Below the pieces are notes generated by a model, which worked only from the letters and a program-made list of their open reading frames with translations, was not told the DNA's origin and ran no database searches. A DNA stretch of 64,000 bases from Sanderia malayensis (Eukaryota > Cnidaria > Scyphozoa > Semaeostomeae > Pelagiidae), in contig RQOL01000699.1 in NCBI GenBank assembly GCA_013076295.1, forward strand, positions 4,154,001 through 4,218,000, in the 5' to 3' direction. The number at the start of each line of letters is the position of its first letter. Within the stretch, counting starts at the first letter, position 1. Made by a program: the position numbers and the translations under genes. Positions 61,201-64,000 of this stretch are shown here, one piece after another.

Positions 61201-64000
61201 TTCAACTAAACCAAGCGGAAATATATTAGATTATCGTTTCTACTAACCTCACACTTGCATATGCCCAGCTCTCTATCATATCCTAAATACTTTGCGTTCT
61301 TGCAAACCTAAAAACCATGTCAAAACTATTAGCTACGAAACTCCCTGTAACAGGCAAACAAAAAAAATACAGCATAATGATACGGCAATGACAATAGACT
61401 GCCTCACCAAAGCTACAATCATCGATATGTATGAATGGGATATTTTACAACAAGCTAATGGAAAAGACAGATGGAAGCCCAGTAGAGCGAGTGAAGATCT
61501 AATCCGTATCCCGCGGGTAAAGATCTAATCCGTGTCTCGCGGGTAAAGATCTGATTCGTGTCCCGCAAAACGTGGCAATTATGAAACAAACCTCGGCAGT
61601 ACAGAAAGTTTTCCATTGCGCATCGGTGTAACAAATACCATCCTGTCTCCTACTAGTTCCTTCGGGGCAAAGCGGGTAGAATATCCTGACGCAGTCTTGC
61701 ACTCTGCTTGGAAGCACCTGGAAGCCTCTTTCGCATAAGCATGTCTTATCACTTGGCTGTAATATAAAACAAAGTACACATTTTAACATGCGAACACTAA
61801 AACTAGTGCGTGGATGATACAGTGCAGAGAGGAGCGCGGAATTATCAACTAAACATTTAATCCTAGTGCTATCTGGTTCTCTTCAATCCAGGTCTTAGAA
61901 TAGAAACTGTAGCATTTCAGAGTCATTATCAGGATGGTGGCTTTACATTACTTTTTTACAAGCAGATGCTATACTGTAATGCCAACTATTCCTCAAACAT
62001 CTTAAACTCAAAACCTAACGTCTTCATAGTGCTATCCGGTTCCCTTTCCTGTCCCGTTGAGGAATTTTATACAAAGACTTCATTGTGTCATTGAGTATCG
62101 ATTGCATCAGCTTACCATAAATACTCGCCGTAGGCCATTACAGATGCACTTTTGCTGACCACGATATGGCTGCTGCGCTTGCCCTCCGCAGTGGAAGCAT
62201 GCAGTCTGCCCAGTTAGATGGTTGTAGTGGTTAACAGGGCAAGGAAAGCAACTTGACAGAGCGGTGCCATATTGTTGGTCATAATAGGTTCCGTTGGGAC
62301 ACGGGGTTGGTACAACACTGCCAGATGTACAGTAGTAGCCAGGCGGACATGGGTATGACTTTGTGTAATTGAGTCCATGTACCGTGTCATTGTTAAGTGG
62401 GGTGTCTGTTGTTGCACCTGCATTTAGAAATATGATCAATTTGAAAGCTATGCATAATGCACGGGATGAAAAAATAAAAAAAAGCTATGCATAATGCACG
62501 GAAACTGATCAAATTGCAAATCGTAAAGAAATAGGTCGATGTCTTGCTGATTAGTAGTTAGATATACAGACGAATAACAAATAGATATATAGCAGACAAA
62601 TATCTACATGTATTTAAATAAAAATTGACTCCATTGCAGAAAATAAACTGGATAAGAAAAAGAAAAAGGAGAGATAGATGGATGAAAAAGGAAAGCTGGA
62701 AAGACAAAAGGAGAAATAGATGGATAAACAACAAGAAAAATTGGGTAGATAACAGGAACAAAGATGGATAAACAACAGGGAAATGTTGGGTATATAATGG
62801 AAAAGTTTACAGGAAAAATTAGTTCCTACCTGTAAGGCATATGACACCTGCTCTGCATCTTGGACATTCTGCTCTGTCTGTCATATTTCCATAATAACCA
62901 GGCTTACAAATCTCACACGTGTCAGCAAAAGAGTGACGCAGTGCTCCATATTTCTCTCGATATCCTACACAAGAAGGGAAATATAGATGAGACAATGGAG
63001 CAAATGCAAGCATCAAGACTTGAAAGGGAAACAAAAGTAGGGACAGTCTTAAAAGCACTGAAGCTTTGAGTGAAGCTACTTACCAGCTGGACAAATAGTA
63101 GGAATGACGGTGCCAGCTTTCGATAGCGTGCAGTTGTTATTTCCGGGGCAGTAGTGTCCCTTGGGGCACGGAACTCTTTGTGCTGATGCTTTGGGACAGT
63201 AGAAACCATCTTGGCACGGAATTTGTGACTGTGCACCAGGGCAGTAATAACCGGCAAGACAAACACGAGGTGATATTGTCCCATTAGGGCAATACGTTCC
63301 ATTGTCGCATTGTTTAAAGGCGGTGGAAGCATTTGCGGGACAATAGTTACCAGCGGGACAAATGTGACAATCGTTAATGCCGCGACCAGTAGTCTGATTT
63401 CGATACGTGCCAGCAGGACACTCTTCTGGTTTCAAAACTCCTTCGTTGCAATAATGACCAACTGGACACGGATTTTGAGTGTAATTTCCAGCACCTAAGA
63501 ACGGACAAAAAGAATGGCGACTTATTCATCAACGTAGATGAATACACAAATCAGATTTAATCCAAGCAAAATCCCAAAGCCATGACTCCTTCATAAGATA
63601 ATGAAAAAACTTGAACAAACAACGTGTTTGGTTTACCTTGTATGTTACACCAATAACCAGCTGGACATGGTTTGCAATATGATTCATCAGTGGCATACGA
63701 TTCGTTGTTATACGTTCCAATTCTGCACGGTAGTCGGGTAAGGTTGTACGGACAGTAGTATCCCTTTCCACACGGCTGTGGTACTGTGTTGTCATCGGTA
63801 CAAATGTAGCCAGCTGAACACCTTTCACAATCAGTAATACTCGCTTTACCAGTCACTGAGATCACCTTTCCTTTTGGACATTTCACTTTGTCTATCGTAC
63901 CAGGCGGACAGTAATAGCCTATGGGACATATCTCTCCGTACTTCGGATCTCTCGGCCACGGATCGGGACTACCTCGTCTGCAGATGTAGCCTCCACTGCA
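43233..64000 (-). CDS. Giant single-pass membrane protein: GCC2/GCC3-type ectodomain, coiled-coil cytoplasmic region (5' end outside window)
   Basis: Thirty-seven exons join without a phase error to 9483 bp (3160 aa plus stop). From 5' to 3' they are 64000(edge)-63637, 63494-63084, 62964-62830, 62417-62116, 61756-61592, 61307-61248, 61116-61000, 60570-60453, 60118-59724, 59092-58904, 58646-58445, 58167-57995, 57690-57553, 57233-57007, 56422-56079, 55664-55413, 54988-54063, 53786-53618, 53362-53118, 52677-52501, 51853-51595, 51342-50778, 50511-50241, 50151-49711, 49308-49075, 48957-48673, 48545-48318, 47969-47883, 47630-47466, 47251-47088, 46899-46737, 46569-46293, 46097-45919, 45484-45128, 44385-44161, 43878-43709, 43536-43233. 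The order is a Cys-rich ectodomain (about 690 aa here), one transmembrane helix, then about 2400 cytoplasmic residues. I know no named vertebrate homologue. It might be a receptor or adhesion protein with a cytoskeletal-scale tail. Structure is firm; function is unknown. Confidence 0.9.
44440..44714. mobile_element. Family A MITE, copy 3
   Basis: Ends TACCGTAAATCCTCGAATAA and GGAGGATTTACGGCA. In the intron between exons 45484-45128 and 44385-44161 of the giant gene. Confidence 0.85.
44900..45088. mobile_element. Family F MITE, copy 1
   Basis: About 190 bp. Ends TACAGTCAAATCTGCATAGT and the imperfect complement AGACAGAGTTGACTGTA, with inner 'AGTTCGAAC' / 'GTTCGAGT' blocks. It lies in the same intron as family A copy 3, within 200 bases of it. 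Confidence 0.8.
47979..48250. repeat. Two-copy tandem duplication of ~130 bp in an intron
   Basis: AACAAGAAGACGACGTTACT to CTTCAGTGAAAxxGCAGCCTT occurs twice back to back, with an added short GAAGAAG expansion in the second copy. No coding role is seen; the nearby exons end at 47969 and begin again at 48318. Confidence 0.85.
49487..49661. mobile_element. Family F MITE, copy 2
   Basis: Starts TACAGTGAAATCTGCATAGC and ends GGGCAAAGTTGACTGTGA. It matches copy 1 along its length (CGAACTCTATCTAxTTCGAACG). In a giant-gene intron. Confidence 0.78.
50555..50705. repeat. Intronic minisatellite, GACGTACAGAGGACAGGCAC unit
   Basis: Five units of about 30 bp in the intron between exons 51342-50778 and 50511-50241 of the giant gene. 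Confidence 0.85.
51904..52064. mobile_element. Family F-like element
   Basis: Starts TACAGTCGACTCTCGCTATC and ends with an imperfect complement (AGATAGAATTGGAGTCTTGA). The ends closely follow the CAGTNGACTCTCG...TCGA form of pogo/Tigger elements. About 160 bp. Confidence 0.72.
52755..52889. mobile_element. Family E MITE, copy 2
   Basis: A 135-bp near-palindrome: TAAGCCTGGTTTCCATATAA at the left and TATATGGAAACCAGGCTTAA at the right, with inner complementary AGGATTAAAATCAACTTT-type blocks. Confidence 0.85.
53836..53981. mobile_element. Family C MITE, copy 2
   Basis: Starts TACAGTAAAAACTCGCATAA and ends CATATGCGGACTACTACTGTA. The core GAAATATCACCCCGAA matches copy 1. Confidence 0.8.
55133..55283. 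mobile_element. Family D MITE, copy 2
   Basis: Ends TATAGTATTACCCCGCCACT and AGTGGCGGGGTAATACTGTA. It is inverted relative to copy 1 at 36307-36456. Confidence 0.85.
55843..55994. mobile_element. Family C MITE, copy 3
   Basis: Ends TACAGTAAACACCCGCATAT and ATACGCGGGTGTTTACTGTA. About 150 bp, in a giant-gene intron. Confidence 0.85.
56706..56980. mobile_element. Family A MITE, copy 4 (inverted)
   Basis: Starts TACCGTAAATCTTCGAATAA and ends TATTCGAGGATTTACGGTA. It is the reverse orientation of copies 1-3, so an unrelated 118-codon frame appears across it. It ends 27 bases from exon 57233-57007. Confidence 0.85.
58904..60118 (-). other. Giant protein: juxtamembrane domain, furin-like site and transmembrane helix
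   Basis: The exon 60118-59724 carries KSRKRRA, a match to the furin consensus R-x-K/R-R, about 140 residues before the membrane. It is followed by a compact region, GEPLLFGVSNQFFPEYDDG then FSFKFQQAGVYVFKLSSS, whose strand pattern suggests a cupredoxin- or jelly-roll-like fold (inference). The exon 59092-58904 then gives WLYIGLMLACFFLLVVLLAI, the only strong transmembrane helix, followed by a basic stretch FRKHGWRKMMYS as a stop-transfer signal. This sets the N-terminus outside. Confidence 0.75.
60172..60343. mobile_element. Family F-like element
   Basis: Starts TACCGTAAAACTCCGATAAC and ends AGTTATCGACTGTA. Inner 'GTTCGAGTTATC' blocks repeat in both directions. About 170 bp, in the intron between exons 60570-60453 and 60118-59724. 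Confidence 0.72.
60650..60998. repeat. Minisatellite, GTAGCATGGTAGATT 15-bp unit
   Basis: About 20 units of 15 bp. A longer period of about 80 bp is marked by the variant TAGCATTGAAGCATTGTAAC. It abuts the donor of exon 61116-61000, which lies in the last repeat unit (…GTAGATTGTACTTAC on the plus strand). It makes false 140-175 codon frames on the minus strand. Confidence 0.92.
61248..64000 (-). other. Giant protein: Cys-rich GCC2/GCC3 (ephrin-receptor-like) repeats
   Basis: Encoded residues about 1-480 of the visible part hold at least a dozen C-x2-G-x-Y-C units: CPIGYYCPPG, CSAGYIC, CGKGYYCPYN, CPAGYWCN, CPVGHYCNEG, CPAGNYCPAN, CDNGTYCPNG, CLAGYYCPGA, CQDGFYCPKA, CPKGHYCPGN, CPPGYYCTSG. 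Such repeats occur in many large animal surface proteins and are rich in N-glycosylation sequons (NGT, NYT, NES). The repeats continue past the window edge, so the full count and signal peptide are unseen. Confidence 0.88.

Overview
The window is from an animal nuclear genome. The genes are split by many short introns with GT-AG borders, mostly a few hundred bases long. The DNA is AT-rich, and introns and spacers are full of short inverted-repeat transposons. The gene content fits a non-bilaterian animal, most likely an anthozoan cnidarian: an FMR1/FXR gene, a universal stress protein, and secreted proteins that mix thrombospondin type 1 (TSP1), fucolectin (FTP) and rhamnose-binding (SUEL) lectin domains. 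The species call is inference. Gene models were built by joining ORF segments at splice sites. In every multi-exon model the reading phase agrees at all junctions, and each complete CDS is a multiple of three.

Layout. At 203-403 (+) is the last exon of a universal stress protein gene. At 1083-7140 (+) is a complete 15-exon FMR1/FXR gene (801 aa). The spacer 7.1-11.4 kb holds a long inverted repeat with about 0.5 kb arms around minisatellites, and a LINE tail. At 11424-20233 (-) is a 13-exon gene (757 aa) for an N-terminally membrane-anchored protein. It has an SMP-like lipid-transfer region, an acidic array of 7-residue repeats and a C-terminal C1 zinc domain; one of its introns carries telomere-repeat satellite. 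At 22766-24015 (-) is a two-exon RING protein, and at 26625-26822 (-) a related lone RING exon. Nested transposons and two hairpins lie between them.

At 28404-32066 (-) and 33218-41788 (-) are two tandem paralogues encoding secreted proteins. The small one (366 aa) is signal peptide, Cys-rich head, 2 TSP1, 1 SUEL. The large one (1239 aa) is signal peptide, the same head, 5 TSP1, 3 FTP, 3 TSP1, 2 SUEL. From 43233 to the window edge (-) runs a giant gene, open at its 5' end, with 37 exons here coding 3160 aa. It encodes a Cys-rich GCC2/GCC3-type ectodomain, one transmembrane helix and about 2400 cytoplasmic residues, mainly coiled coil plus a module of DP-x-TG repeats.

The genes form no operon. 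The links are by descent (tandem lectin/TSP1 paralogues, tandem RING exons) and by a shared theme of extracellular recognition and membrane contact. At least eight families of short inverted-repeat elements, several with near-identical copies in different genes, make up most of the recognisable non-coding sequence. No rRNA gene, convincing tRNA gene or CRISPR array was seen.
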